NCBI GenBank assembly: GCA_031292035.1
Contig: JARLHX010000274.1
Location: 1 to 64,000, forward strand
From: Negativicutes bacterium
Lineage (GTDB): Bacteria > Bacillota_C > Negativicutes > Sporomusales_B > JARLHX01
Direction: 5' to 3'
DNA: 64,000 nucleotides
The first letter of the stretch is position 1, and each line of letters opens with the position of its first letter. The position numbers and the translations under genes are program-made. The notes under the pieces are model-generated. The model had not been told where the DNA came from, did not search any database, and worked only from the letters and a program-made list of their open reading frames with translations. This document shows positions 8,969-17,608 of the stretch, piece after piece.

Positions 8969-9814
8969 ATGAAACGTATACAATTAATGATCACAAGCAG
9001 TTGTAACTCAACTTGTTCATATTGTATGTCTAAAGACATAACGGGAGACGAAACCCAAATTGACCCTAGCTTCTTAGACAAAATAGATTTTACGCGTCTT
9101 CTATTATTTGGTGGCGAACCGCTTCTTTATAAAGATCTATGTGATAAATTCAGGGACTATGCCCTTTCTAGAAACCTAGAAATAGTACTACCTACTAATG
9201 GTTTGTTGCTTACAGAAGAGATAATAGAACAATATCCTCGTATCCTGATAAGTTCCAATGGCACTAAAGAGTCAAGCGAACTAACTAGACAGCCCTATAT
9301 CCCTAAACTATTGTCTTTCGAACACAAAGAGAAATGTTGTATTGGGCTGCGTATAATACCAGAAACTGCCGATAGGTTATATATCGACTTTAGATATTTC
9401 TGGGATGCCGGCTATAGATTATTTAATATTGCCCCGATAGCAGAAAATGATTGGGATGATTCAGCGCTTAATTCTTATCGAGACAATATTATCAAAATCC
9501 TACAAGACACAGAACAAGGACAAGTGTGGAACTGGCGATGTGGTGGAATATGTGTACCATACAATAAAACTTATTGTATCGATCAGTTCGGAGAAGAATG
9601 GGCATGCGCTCGGTATTATAGCGAAAAAATTCGAATTAAAAGAATTCCTGAAAAATATTTTCAGAAATGCCTGAAATGCGATAACAGAGATTACTGTTAT
9701 TTTAATTGCCACTACTTAAACCTGATTAAAACAGGAACTATGGTTATGCCCTATCCCACAGTATGCAAATTTGCCCAGATTCATCGGGAGGCAACAGAAT
9801 GTACGAAAACTTAG
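8969..9814 (+). CDS. Radical SAM/SPASM-type maturase 1
   Basis: 281 residues. The radical SAM CxxxCxxC motif is at Cys12, Cys16 and Cys19 (SSCNSTCSYC), and the GGEP SAM-binding motif follows (LLLFGGEPLLY). The C-terminus holds a Cys cluster (CGGICVPYNKTYC, WACARYY, CLKCDNRDYC, FNCH, TVCK) consistent with auxiliary iron-sulfur clusters of a SPASM domain. Such enzymes often act on ribosomal peptides by forming thioether or carbon-carbon links. It is first of five adjacent radical SAM genes and overlaps the second by 16 bases. Its substrate is inferred to be the Cys-rich tract at 5302-5427. Confidence 0.85.
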   Translation: MKRIQLMITSSCNSTCSYCMSKDITGDETQIDPSFLDKIDFTRLLLFGGEPLLYKDLCDKFRDYALSRNLEIVLPTNGLLLTEEIIEQYPRILISSNGTKESSELTRQPYIPKLLSFEHKEKCCIGLRIIPETADRLYIDFRYFWDAGYRLFNIAPIAENDWDDSALNSYRDNIIKILQDTEQGQVWNWRCGGICVPYNKTYCIDQFGEEWACARYYSEKIRIKRIPEKYFQKCLKCDNRDYCYFNCHYLNLIKTGTMVMPYPTVCKFAQIHREATECTKT

Positions 9815-10731
9815 ATATCGCGAGATTAAAGTACATTATGACAATGGATTGTAACTTTAGATGTGATTATTGTTTTGAAGGTGGAAAATCGAATAAAAAT
9901 CTTAACGTCAATGAAGCAATTGTCATTGGGAAACAAGTTCTAGATGAAATGACCCAGAATAAACTGACCATATTGTATTTTGGCGGAGAACCACTGCTCC
10001 GCTTCTTCGACGTTCAGGCTATAACAAGCGCTTTAACTGTTCATGCCAAAAAAATTGATAAAGATATTCAATTTACAATAATTACGAACGGGAGCATCCT
10101 GACACCTTTAATGACAAATCACTTTAAACGATACAAATACTTCGTATCAGTAAGTTGTGACGGCATTGCTGCGGCCCAAGATGAGCACCGAGGATATAAG
10201 GGATATAAGAAGTCATTTGATAGGGTATTAAGCACCATAAAAATATTAAACAGTGAAACGAAAGATTTATGTATCTCTATGGTAGCAACAAAACATAATG
10301 TCAAATATTTGGTTGAAAGTTTTAAATTCTTTCTAGAAGAAGTTAAGATCAATAACTTTGCCATTTCTCCAGTTCTGGATAAACAACAATATACTCCTGA
10401 TCCAGAAGAATATAAAGAACAACTTATGAGGTTGGCCGATTTGGCGGCAAATTGTGGTAGAAAAATAGTCTTAAACCCGCCATTAGACAAGCCTTGGGAG
10501 GAAGACAATGTCGCCCGCAAAATGGCCATGACGAGTAAATCAGTCAACATAGAGATAACACCTTTGGAAGTTAAAATAGTAAAAGAAGTCGATGATAAAC
10601 TGACGATTGATTATGGTACTCATGCAAAACTACAAAATAACCCTGCCTCCAAAGAACTTCGCTTAGCCATTATTGGTGCTGAAAAAGAAGCTCAAAAATA
10701 CTATATAGAATTACAGAAGGAGCGAATATAG
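9799..10731 (+). CDS. Radical SAM protein 2, lacking a SPASM cysteine cluster
   Basis: 310 residues from ATG 9799, which has GGGAGG 7 bases upstream; the frame extends back to 9763. CxxxCxxC is at Cys18, Cys22 and Cys25 (DCNFRCDYCFEGG) and YFGGEPLLR follows. Unlike its four neighbours, the C-terminal third contains no Cys cluster, only a helical and charged tail (LAIIGAEKEAQKYYIELQKERI). It may be a partner subunit, or an enzyme that has lost its auxiliary clusters. The stop TAG shares its last base with the next gene's GTG start. Confidence 0.85.
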   Translation: MYENLDIARLKYIMTMDCNFRCDYCFEGGKSNKNLNVNEAIVIGKQVLDEMTQNKLTILYFGGEPLLRFFDVQAITSALTVHAKKIDKDIQFTIITNGSILTPLMTNHFKRYKYFVSVSCDGIAAAQDEHRGYKGYKKSFDRVLSTIKILNSETKDLCISMVATKHNVKYLVESFKFFLEEVKINNFAISPVLDKQQYTPDPEEYKEQLMRLADLAANCGRKIVLNPPLDKPWEEDNVARKMAMTSKSVNIEITPLEVKIVKEVDDKLTIDYGTHAKLQNNPASKELRLAIIGAEKEAQKYYIELQKERI

Positions 10732-11780
10732 TGCCACATCTTAATCTAGGCATAGAAACAACCTCAACTTGCCAGCTGGGGTGTAAGTTCTGCTATAATC
10801 AACACCAAATGGATTGTCATCAGAAAATCCCTATGGAAACATTAAGGGAGCTTCTCAGACAAATTACCAGCAATTCTATCCACTTCAGAAGAATAACATT
10901 GACCGGCGGAGAACCATTCACAAGTATGGATACTTTGATGTTTATCTTATCTGAATACAAAGACGTAACTGATGATATAAGAATAAATACCAATATGCAA
11001 AAAATGACAGAAGACATTGCTGACGAGATAATTAAAGCCAATCGCAATGCATTTTGTTTCTCTTCTTTGATAGCAACAAATAAAGAGGCATTTGATGACA
11101 TAACAGGAGTAACAGGGTCTTTCAACACTCTGAAAAAGTCTATTAAAACAGCAACAAGCAGAGGATTACACTGTGCTTTATCGTTGATAATAAACAAAGA
11201 GACTTTTGATCACAAAAGTATACTGCAATTCGTTGACTTGTGTCGCGAATATAACATTCAACATGCAGGAGTTAAGAAAATGCGCTTACCATTATCAGGT
11301 TCTGCAGAGAACTTTAGCTATGTAAGCAAAATCTTACCTTCTGTAGAAGAATATATTAAGGGAATAGATTATTTGCTAGAAGAATGCAATAAGTACAATA
11401 TCTTAGTTAGTTGCGGAGAACCTGTGGCTATGTGTCACTACCCTGACGATGCTAAATACAGTAGATTAGTACATCAGTGCGGCGTTTCTAACCTGGCATC
11501 TGCGGTCGTATCGACACATGGAGGAGTAAGACCATGCCCATTTTTACCTCTCAGTTATGAAATGGGCAATATCTTTACTGATGGATTTGTAGCAGCCATA
11601 AATAATCTTGAAACGTACTTCCAGAACATACTTGATAACCATGAATGTAATGGAGTCTGTGAACACTTTAATACCAGCAAATGTGCTGGTGGGTGCTATG
11701 TAGACACTTTGGCGCATGGTTTAAAAATTACAGACAAAGCACCATTTTCTTTTGGTGTTACAAAATATGTGAATTTATAA
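10731..11780 (+). CDS. Radical SAM/SPASM-type maturase 3
   Basis: 349 residues from GTG 10731, with AAGGAG about 8 bases upstream. CxxxCxxC at Cys14, Cys18 and Cys21 (STCQLGCKFC), GGEP motif (LTGGEPFTS). The C-terminus has the SPASM pattern: HQCGVSNLASAVVSTHGGVRPCPFLP, then HECNGVCEHFNTSKCAGGCYVD. This layout (C..GG.RPC......C..GGC) is close to the PqqE/NirJ style of SPASM proteins. It is likely a peptide-modifying enzyme acting with its neighbours; 15 bases separate it from the next gene. Confidence 0.87.
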   Translation: MPHLNLGIETTSTCQLGCKFCYNQHQMDCHQKIPMETLRELLRQITSNSIHFRRITLTGGEPFTSMDTLMFILSEYKDVTDDIRINTNMQKMTEDIADEIIKANRNAFCFSSLIATNKEAFDDITGVTGSFNTLKKSIKTATSRGLHCALSLIINKETFDHKSILQFVDLCREYNIQHAGVKKMRLPLSGSAENFSYVSKILPSVEEYIKGIDYLLEECNKYNILVSCGEPVAMCHYPDDAKYSRLVHQCGVSNLASAVVSTHGGVRPCPFLPLSYEMGNIFTDGFVAAINNLETYFQNILDNHECNGVCEHFNTSKCAGGCYVDTLAHGLKITDKAPFSFGVTKYVNL

Positions 11781-11795
11781 TCGGGAGGAATAACT

Positions 11796-13034
11796 ATGAA
11801 AGAAATTCACGGAGCGTCAATTATCCTAACAGAAGGATGTAACCTTAGTTGCTCTTATTGTTACGAAAAGAAAAAGTCACCTAGTAATATGGATTCAAAT
11901 ACTGTTACGAAAGCAGTTGATTTCGTTTTCGACCATTCGAACGATACAAAAAAACTTTCTTTCATCTGGTTCGGAGGCGAACCATTGACGCAGTTCAACA
12001 ATCTTACCCATGGATATACATATGCAAAAAAGAAAGCAGAAACAGTAGGAAAAACTCTTGACAACCTGATCATTACAAACGGCACCATCTGGAACGAAAT
12101 GATCGAAGAATTTTTCCGGAAACATCCAGATATTCGCCTACAGCTCTCATGGGACGGTATGCCGGAATTCCAGGATAAAGAGCGTGGAATGTCTGATGTC
12201 GTAGAGGAAACCCTGGCACGAATGGTAACGTTGCCGAATAGTCTTCATGCCCACCTACAGATTACTCCGAATATGGTGCCAAAACTGGCTGAAAATATCG
12301 ATTATATTATTGCTAAGATGGGCAACAAAGCAAATGTAGTGCTGCGGCCTATCGCGGAAATTGAAGATTGGGACAACGAAGCCCTGCTTTCAACTTTTCG
12401 GGAGCAGCTCTTTATCGCTTTCAGTAAACATGAAAACAAGATTGATAAGATTGCAACTTGCGATCAACAGGTAGCTTCCTTAGGAACATGCGGCGCCGGC
12501 AAGAACTTTGCAACTATTACTCCAGACGGCGATCTCTATGCTTGTCATCGGTTCTATTTTAATAAAAACCGAGACTTTAAAGTCGGTACATTAGACGATG
12601 GATTTATCACTACGGCAAAAACAGATCTTCTGGAAGAATATACGAAAGACAATATTATTGGTTGTATCGAATGTAATGCCTATGAAATGTGTGATCGCTG
12701 TATCGCAGCCAACTTTAGCGAAAGCTTTGACGCACTGATGCCAACAGATTCTAACTGCAAAGTTTATTTGTCACAGTTCTATGCCGTTTTTAACTATATG
12801 AAAGTCAAACGGCCTTGGACAACAACTTATCAACCAAAGCCGATTCTAAGGATCGCAGCTATACCAAAGGAAGCAGATCTGAATGAATTCATAGTTGATA
12901 ATATTCTCCCAATGATTTATGAACTCCAAAGCAAAACCGATTGGCTAGAAGATCAAAATCAAAAACTTTCAGCTAAGGTGGAATACTATGAGAACTCTCG
13001 CCGGACTCAAAAACGTCCTTCTGTTCATAACTAA
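11796..13034 (+). CDS. Radical SAM/SPASM-type maturase 4 with C-terminal coiled-coil tail
   Basis: 412 residues; ribosome binding site GGGAGG before ATG 11796. CxxxCxxC at Cys15, Cys19 and Cys22 (GCNLSCSYCYEKK), WFGGEPLTQ motif, and a SPASM region TCGAGKNFATITPDGDLYACHRFY...CIECNAYEMCDRCIAANF...DSNCK, the arrangement seen in anSME/QhpD-like peptide maturases. It has about 100 residues after the SPASM cysteines, including a likely helical segment LQSKTDWLEDQNQKLSAKVEYY that could mediate complex formation. The last 47 bases overlap the next gene. Codon usage here looks less AT-rich than in maturases 1-3. Confidence 0.88.
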   Translation: MKEIHGASIILTEGCNLSCSYCYEKKKSPSNMDSNTVTKAVDFVFDHSNDTKKLSFIWFGGEPLTQFNNLTHGYTYAKKKAETVGKTLDNLIITNGTIWNEMIEEFFRKHPDIRLQLSWDGMPEFQDKERGMSDVVEETLARMVTLPNSLHAHLQITPNMVPKLAENIDYIIAKMGNKANVVLRPIAEIEDWDNEALLSTFREQLFIAFSKHENKIDKIATCDQQVASLGTCGAGKNFATITPDGDLYACHRFYFNKNRDFKVGTLDDGFITTAKTDLLEEYTKDNIIGCIECNAYEMCDRCIAANFSESFDALMPTDSNCKVYLSQFYAVFNYMKVKRPWTTTYQPKPILRIAAIPKEADLNEFIVDNILPMIYELQSKTDWLEDQNQKLSAKVEYYENSRRTQKRPSVHN

Positions 13035-14001
13035 TCAATGTAACTTAAAATGTGAATATTGCTATGTACAGCAGGATTCTCAGGTCATGGACTTAAGCCT
13101 AGCGCTAAAGGTAATAGACAATATTGATGATGGTACTGTCATCGATTTCTTCGGCGGCGAACCAACCTTAGAAATTGATATGCTTCAGAGTATTGTAGAC
13201 TATGCCAAAGACAATGGTCGCCAAATCGTTTTCCAGCTATTCACCAACGGTACTCGTTTTGACGACAAGGTTAAGAAATTGATCGAGTCGGGGGTAAACC
13301 CCGGAGTATCTTTCGATGGTCTGGGATCTGATCTTCGCAACCATAATGAACATACAACCTTCAAGATTCTTGAAAACATCAAAAAGCTGCAGAAGATCTC
13401 CCCTAATATCGGAGTCAAATGCGCGATCACACCGCAAACTGTCCATTATCTATCCGATAACGTCAGATATTGCGTGAATCTGGGCCTAAAAAAGATAAGT
13501 CATTTTGTCTTGCGTGAAGATGTTTGGGATGATACATCACTGAAAGTTTTTCAAGAACAACTGCAGCAACTTATCCCATATTACATCAATAATTTTGATG
13601 TAGTTAACCTTGGTTATTTCAACGGCCTAATCATTGAAAATAAGAGGGAGGCATCCTGCTGGGCCGGCCGGGAAGGTGTGGCTATAAACTTTAACGGTCA
13701 CCTCTATCCTTGCCAGCGATTTCTCACAAATGGATCTCCATTTATTATCGGCAATGTCGACCATGGAATTACCAATACCATTTTTAAACGGTACAAGATT
13801 GCCAACCTTGTCGGTTGCCCGAATTGTGAGATTGTGAATCGGTGCAATAATATGTGCATCGCCTGTCAATGGGAGCACGGAACCATGCTTAAGCCGATTG
13901 ATAGTGTCTGCAAATTGACTAAAATCCTTTTCAAGGAGATTGAGCCGCTTCAGGCCATCAAAGATAAAATCGAAGAAAGAATAAATAATTACAAGAGGTA
14001 A
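12988..14001 (+). CDS. Radical SAM/SPASM-type maturase 5
   Basis: 337 residues from ATG 12988 with AAGGTGG upstream, starting inside maturase 4 (47-base overlap). CxxxCxxC at Cys18, Cys22 and Cys25 (QCNLKCEYCYVQQ), FFGGEPTLE, and SPASM cysteines SCWAGREGVAINFNGHLYPCQRF...CPNCEIVNRCNNMCIACQWE...SVCK. Maturases 4 and 5 share the same overall SPASM layout and may derive from duplication. It closes the cassette: the next gene is a phage-type membrane protein. Confidence 0.88.
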   Translation: MRTLAGLKNVLLFITNQCNLKCEYCYVQQDSQVMDLSLALKVIDNIDDGTVIDFFGGEPTLEIDMLQSIVDYAKDNGRQIVFQLFTNGTRFDDKVKKLIESGVNPGVSFDGLGSDLRNHNEHTTFKILENIKKLQKISPNIGVKCAITPQTVHYLSDNVRYCVNLGLKKISHFVLREDVWDDTSLKVFQEQLQQLIPYYINNFDVVNLGYFNGLIIENKREASCWAGREGVAINFNGHLYPCQRFLTNGSPFIIGNVDHGITNTIFKRYKIANLVGCPNCEIVNRCNNMCIACQWEHGTMLKPIDSVCKLTKILFKEIEPLQAIKDKIEERINNYKR

Positions 14002-14069
14002 GGATATTATCCCCGCTTTCGACGGACGAACCGTAAATGAAAACAACTGGTGACAATAAGGGGGACGAT

Positions 14070-14504
14070 GTGGCTGAGTTTATATTGAATTGGCCGATTG
14101 TAAAAGAGGTAATTAATTTAGGGGTTGCTGTTGTCGTTGCTCTGGTATTTGTAGCTTTTGCAATTTGGCTACTAATTTGGTCTGCCAAAAAGGTTCACCC
14201 TATACTCGTAGTCCAAAATCAATTGATAGCTAATAACACCAACGCAACCGAGGCTGTCAGCCAATCGGTAACAATTCTGGGTGATATTTTAAAAGAGGTT
14301 ACGTTAAGGTTTGCAGTCCATGATGAAAAAACCGCTGAAATCAAACAGGATATTGATTCCTTACAAAAAGATATATCCATTCTTAAAGTGTCTTCCGTGA
14401 CCAAAGATGAATTGGGACGTATTCATGGTCGCATTGATGATGTAAGCAGGGATATTGCAGTAATGGGTAAGGATATTGCGGTTATCAGGGAGAAGGTAAA
14501 CTAG
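14070..14504 (+). CDS. Membrane protein with coiled coil, holin-like
   Basis: 144 residues from GTG 14070, preferred because AAGGGGG lies 6 bases upstream; ATG 14037 is possible but has no ribosome binding site. One strong membrane segment (VINLGVAVVVALVFVAFAIWLLIWSA) is followed by a long helical region with heptad character (LGRIHGRIDDVSRDIAVMGKDIAVIREKV). The size and layout are like phage XhlA/BhlA-type holin accessory proteins at the start of a lysis module. Function inferred from topology and the muramidase-like gene about 0.6 kb downstream. Confidence 0.6.
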   Translation: MAEFILNWPIVKEVINLGVAVVVALVFVAFAIWLLIWSAKKVHPILVVQNQLIANNTNATEAVSQSVTILGDILKEVTLRFAVHDEKTAEIKQDIDSLQKDISILKVSSVTKDELGRIHGRIDDVSRDIAVMGKDIAVIREKVN

Positions 14505-14669
14505 GTGTTGCAAAAACTCAAAGCCTTTATTGTGAAAATCGCTCACGACGAGGACTTTTATTGGCGCGAGTTGTCTTGTCGGGATAACGCGGAAAAGACA
14601 GCCAAGCTTGATATCGATAAACACATTGCTTCCTATGGCGTGACGCATGCTTATATATTAAGCGGATGA
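14505..14669 (+). CDS. Small hypothetical protein, 54 aa
   Basis: GTG at 14505 directly follows the previous stop, and AGAAGG lies 8 bases before it. The peptide starts MLQKLKAFIVKIAHDEDFYWRELSC (split here into recognisable pieces: LQKLKAFIVK, DEDFYWREL) and ends ASYGVTHAYILSG. Coding-like composition and tight spacing support it, but no family is recognised. The next 174 bases (14670-14843) show no feature. Confidence 0.55.
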   Translation: MLQKLKAFIVKIAHDEDFYWRELSCRDNAEKTAKLDIDKHIASYGVTHAYILSG

Positions 14670-14843
14670 GTTGTCAATTCGATCTGGAATAGTCCACCGT
14701 CAGAGCAACCGCCAAAATAATGCGCGATATTTTGTGAATAGCTACTTCCCTAATTTAGAGCAAATGTTAGCGTTTATTGTTAGGGACTAAATCCGTTACT
14801 ATGTTTTGGCAGTGAAGATACAAAAACTGCTGCGATTTGGGGG

Positions 14844-15137
14844 ATGAGAACAATATTAGAAAAATGGTTTAACTACATTGAGGATCATTGGACTGGGATA
14901 ATTCTTACCCAGTCCTTTCTTCTTGTTGCTTCCGCTTTTGCGGGATACTGGATTCAAGGGGTTAAGTATGGGCATTGGGACATAGTGTCAATGTGGACTG
15001 GCGTGGGGGCCGTAGCGACTGCTGCGGCCGCAGCCTACGGCAAATGGTTTGTGATTGGAAAGTACAATTCGCCGCCTGGGCAACCCGGCAGCATGACCAA
15101 CCAAGGAGGCGATCAAACATGTTCGACAAAACGCTGA
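14844..15137 (+). CDS. Small membrane protein, putative holin
   Basis: 97 residues with two hydrophobic segments (GIILTQSFLLVASAFAGYWI and MWTGVGAVATAAAAAYGKWF) and a polar tail (NSPPGQPGSMTNQGGDQTCS). It precedes and overlaps by 19 bases a muramidase-like gene, which is the usual holin-endolysin order. The GGGGG immediately before ATG is too close to be an ideal ribosome binding site, so the start is uncertain. Holin function is inferred from topology and neighbour. Confidence 0.6.
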   Translation: MRTILEKWFNYIEDHWTGIILTQSFLLVASAFAGYWIQGVKYGHWDIVSMWTGVGAVATAAAAAYGKWFVIGKYNSPPGQPGSMTNQGGDQTCSTKR

Positions 15138-15760
15138 TGGGTTATCTCAGCATCATAGGTGAAGTCGGCCTTGATGCCGATCCCGGCACAGTGAGCCAGG
15201 ATTCAAATGACTCAGGTGGCTGGAGTTATGGTCTTTATCAGTTGGCCAGTGCTCCGAGGAGCGTGCAGGCGTTTATTACTGCTCTGCAACAGCCTAGTTG
15301 GCCCGAAGGAAACGGCTATGGCGCTAAGTTAGCGGCTGCCGGCGATCCGAATTGCGATCAAACTTTTGTTAATACGTGGCAACAGATAGCGGCAGATGAT
15401 CCATCGGGCTTTGGTAAACTGCAGGACGATTATGTCGCCAACCAATACTATGTGCCGGCCGCGACAATTCTTGAGAGTAGTTACGGCTTTGATATTTCTG
15501 GACATTCGCTACCGCTTAAACAGGTGCTATTCGCCAATGCGGTGCAACACGGTCCCAAATACGGCGCTGAGGCTTTTCAGGACGGCGCTGACAGTATTGG
15601 TCAGCAGCTGAATGCCCTGCAGGACGCCGATATTATCGCAGCCCTTTATAACAACAAAATCAACGACCCATATTGGTCCAATGGTGCGCAGGCAAACAGG
15701 CCTGGATTAATCGCCCGGTGGGCAAACGAGCGAGACATGGCTCTGGCATTGCTGGGATAA
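15119..15760 (+). CDS. Muramidase/chitosanase-like endolysin
   Basis: 213 residues from ATG 15119 with AAGGAGG at 15103. The sequence MGYLSIIGEVGLDADPGTVS..SGGWSYGLYQLAS, then DDYVANQYYVPAA and LFANAVQHGPKYGA, matches the peptidoglycan-cleaving domain found in VgrG-related and phage proteins that is distantly like GH46 chitosanases. The early Glu (in IGEVG) is a candidate catalytic acid. No signal peptide, so it would depend on a holin. Co-translated with the preceding membrane protein and followed 18 bases later by a cysteine protease gene. Confidence 0.75.
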   Translation: MFDKTLMGYLSIIGEVGLDADPGTVSQDSNDSGGWSYGLYQLASAPRSVQAFITALQQPSWPEGNGYGAKLAAAGDPNCDQTFVNTWQQIAADDPSGFGKLQDDYVANQYYVPAATILESSYGFDISGHSLPLKQVLFANAVQHGPKYGAEAFQDGADSIGQQLNALQDADIIAALYNNKINDPYWSNGAQANRPGLIARWANERDMALALLG

Positions 15761-15778
15761 AAACTAGGAGGATTCATC

Positions 15779-16519
15779 TTGCGAAAATATCTTTTAAAAC
15801 CTGACCGCGAGGATATGCGATATAAGCTATTTACTCCGCAATTTTATCGGGCATCTAACTATCTGCCTAGTAAGGTCGATTTGCGCTTCGCTATGGGCCC
15901 GGTGTTTGACCAGGGCGCGCTTGGAAGTTGCTCTGCCAATGCACTTGCCTCGCTGCTAGCCTATACGCATTTAAAAAATCGGGCTACCTCCGCTTGGGAG
16001 GTGTTCTCCCGGCTGTTTATCTATTATGAAGAACGGCAAATAGAAGGTACAGTTGACGCGGACAGCGGCGCGATGCTTTGCGACGGCATCAAAGTGCTTG
16101 AAACTTTCGGAGCATTTCCGGAATCAGAAGATCAATATAAAATTATTGATTTCACGCAGCCTCCCACGGCGCAAATGATCCGCGATGCAGCGCCGTACCG
16201 TATAAAGGCTGCTCACAGAATTATAAACCCACATTTTTTAAAGGCGGCACTAGCTGAGAAACAATGCGTAGCAATTGGCATGAGCGTCTTTCAGTCGATG
16301 GAATCTGAAGAAGTAGCAAATACGGGTATCGTCCCGATGCCGTGTGTCGGGGAAAAGTTGATGGGCGGGCATGCTGTCCTGGTAGTCGGCTACGACGATG
16401 CCAAAGGAATGTTCATCGTGCGTAATTCGTGGGGCGCCGCGTGGGGCGACCAGGGGTATTTCTATCTGCCTTATGGGTATTGGGAATATATCTCTGATGC
16501 GTGGACAACCAACGGTTAA
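15779..16519 (+). CDS. C1A-family (papain-like) cysteine protease
   Basis: 246 residues from TTG 15779 with AGGAGG upstream. The catalytic Cys is in DQGALGSCSANALASLLAY, the His in GGHAVLVVGYDD and the Asn in VRNSWGAAWGDQGYF, giving a complete papain triad; the Gln of the oxyanion hole is in FDQGALGSC. No signal peptide or long pro-region is seen. In a lysis-type module it could help degrade host envelope proteins, process virion proteins, or mature the Cys-rich tail protein upstream; the last is speculation. The fold assignment is secure. Confidence 0.88.
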   Translation: MRKYLLKPDREDMRYKLFTPQFYRASNYLPSKVDLRFAMGPVFDQGALGSCSANALASLLAYTHLKNRATSAWEVFSRLFIYYEERQIEGTVDADSGAMLCDGIKVLETFGAFPESEDQYKIIDFTQPPTAQMIRDAAPYRIKAAHRIINPHFLKAALAEKQCVAIGMSVFQSMESEEVANTGIVPMPCVGEKLMGGHAVLVVGYDDAKGMFIVRNSWGAAWGDQGYFYLPYGYWEYISDAWTTNG

Positions 16520-16544
16520 CTGAAATAAAGGGGGAATGGCTACT

Positions 16545-16886
16545 ATGGAAATTCTAGTAAACAACGCCACTTTAGGCACCGATCCGATGGGTCCGACCGT
16601 CGATCAGGTCTCCACTAATTCAGTTCAAAATGATATTGTCAAAATTGAAGCTGCACTTGACCAATTGAATGGTGAAGACGAGGAACTATTTATCGAAGAA
16701 ATTGCCGCTTTGAAACGAAAGCTCAACACGCTTGCTGTCAAGGTTGAAGCAGAAGCAAAGGCTGCTATGGGCGAAGCAGAAGCTGTAGGGCAGAGCTTTA
16801 TTGCCAAGTATGGCGCCGGTGCGGCACACACCATCGAGCTTGCGCTGCTGATCGCTATATTGGGCAAGCTGTTCGGGGTAATTTAA
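16545..16886 (+). CDS. Hypothetical phage-associated protein with C-terminal membrane segment
   Basis: 113 residues. ATG 16545 is preferred since GGGGG lies at usable distance; ATG 16536 is nearly on top of that site. The middle is acidic and helical (EDEELFIEEIAALKRKLNTLAVKVEAEAKAA) and the end is hydrophobic (AHTIELALLIAILGKLFGVI), suggesting a coiled coil anchored at the membrane. Unknown function. It is adjacent to another membrane-anchored protein (1 base to the next start), so the two may act together in the lysis or envelope stage. Confidence 0.55.
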   Translation: MEILVNNATLGTDPMGPTVDQVSTNSVQNDIVKIEAALDQLNGEDEELFIEEIAALKRKLNTLAVKVEAEAKAAMGEAEAVGQSFIAKYGAGAAHTIELALLIAILGKLFGVI

Positions 16887-16887
16887 A

Positions 16888-17514
16888 ATGGTTGTCATGC
16901 AGTGGATTGTCGCACACGAGAAGGGTGTCCTGCGACTTTTTGTGGTTATTCTGGTTGTCGTACTCGCATATGTGGTGTGGGCTCATTTCCACTCTCCACG
17001 TACAGTCACGTTTGAATGCCAGGAGCAAGCAGCTACTGCGACCGGAGTGAAACAGGCGGCGGACAATGCCCAAGTACCACTTTCGTCATTCCAGACTAAA
17101 GAGGTGGCACAATATATCCAATCATCGGTCAATATACCGCCGACAAATATTGTGCCGACCACGGGAGCGAACCTAAAGCAGACAATAGCGCAGGAACAAA
17201 ATAAATTTAAAGCGGATTTTACCATTGTGACTGATCCGAAAAATCCCAGTATAACAATTAATCCAGCAACAATTCCACCATATATACCAGTCACATTAAA
17301 TCAGTACAATATTAAAGCCTACCCGGCTCATCTAATCCAAATTGGCGGTAGCTACCAGGAAATAATGATAGCCTATAGCTGGAAAGTCAATGTCCCTAAA
17401 ATACCGATTATCGCCCCGAATGGCGATATCGGGTACTTGGGGGTTTACAGCCATGCTAACTTTAATCATCCCGATATGTCGAGAATCGGGATGATGCTAA
17501 CGATACCAAAATAG
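16888..17514 (+). CDS. Membrane-anchored hypothetical protein
   Basis: 208 residues with one N-terminal membrane segment (LRLFVVILVVVLAYVVWAHF) and a soluble remainder rich in Pro, Thr and Ile (VNIPPTNIVPTTGANLK; ITINPATIPPYIPVT). It would be exported with a single anchor. It is the last gene of the phage-like + strand unit, followed 40 bases later by a strong terminator. No family recognised; a spanin-like or envelope role is possible from position only. Confidence 0.6.
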   Translation: MVVMQWIVAHEKGVLRLFVVILVVVLAYVVWAHFHSPRTVTFECQEQAATATGVKQAADNAQVPLSSFQTKEVAQYIQSSVNIPPTNIVPTTGANLKQTIAQEQNKFKADFTIVTDPKNPSITINPATIPPYIPVTLNQYNIKAYPAHLIQIGGSYQEIMIAYSWKVNVPKIPIIAPNGDIGYLGVYSHANFNHPDMSRIGMMLTIPK

Positions 17515-17554
17515 AAAATATCCAATTTCCTTACTTGATGCGAAGTACGAGACT

Positions 17555-17604
17555 AAACCATAAAAGCCGCAAAGGGTTTTCACCCCTTGCGGCTTTTATG
17601 GTTT
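17555..17604. terminator. Strong bidirectional terminator
   Basis: A near-perfect inverted repeat of about 20 bases: AAACCATAAAAGCCGCAA ... TTGCGGCTTTTATGGTTT with a short loop. It ends both the phage-like unit (+) and the small - strand gene at 17609-17827. Confidence 0.9.
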
Positions 17605-17608
17605 AACG

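Noticed and set aside
10119..10550. 143-residue - strand frame inside radical SAM gene 2
   Set aside because: Antisense shadow of a strongly supported coding region.
1..17600. Complete prophage
   Set aside because: No terminase, capsid, portal or phage integrase is visible; only the tail end and lysis-type genes fall in the window, so a tailocin or partial prophage cannot be excluded.
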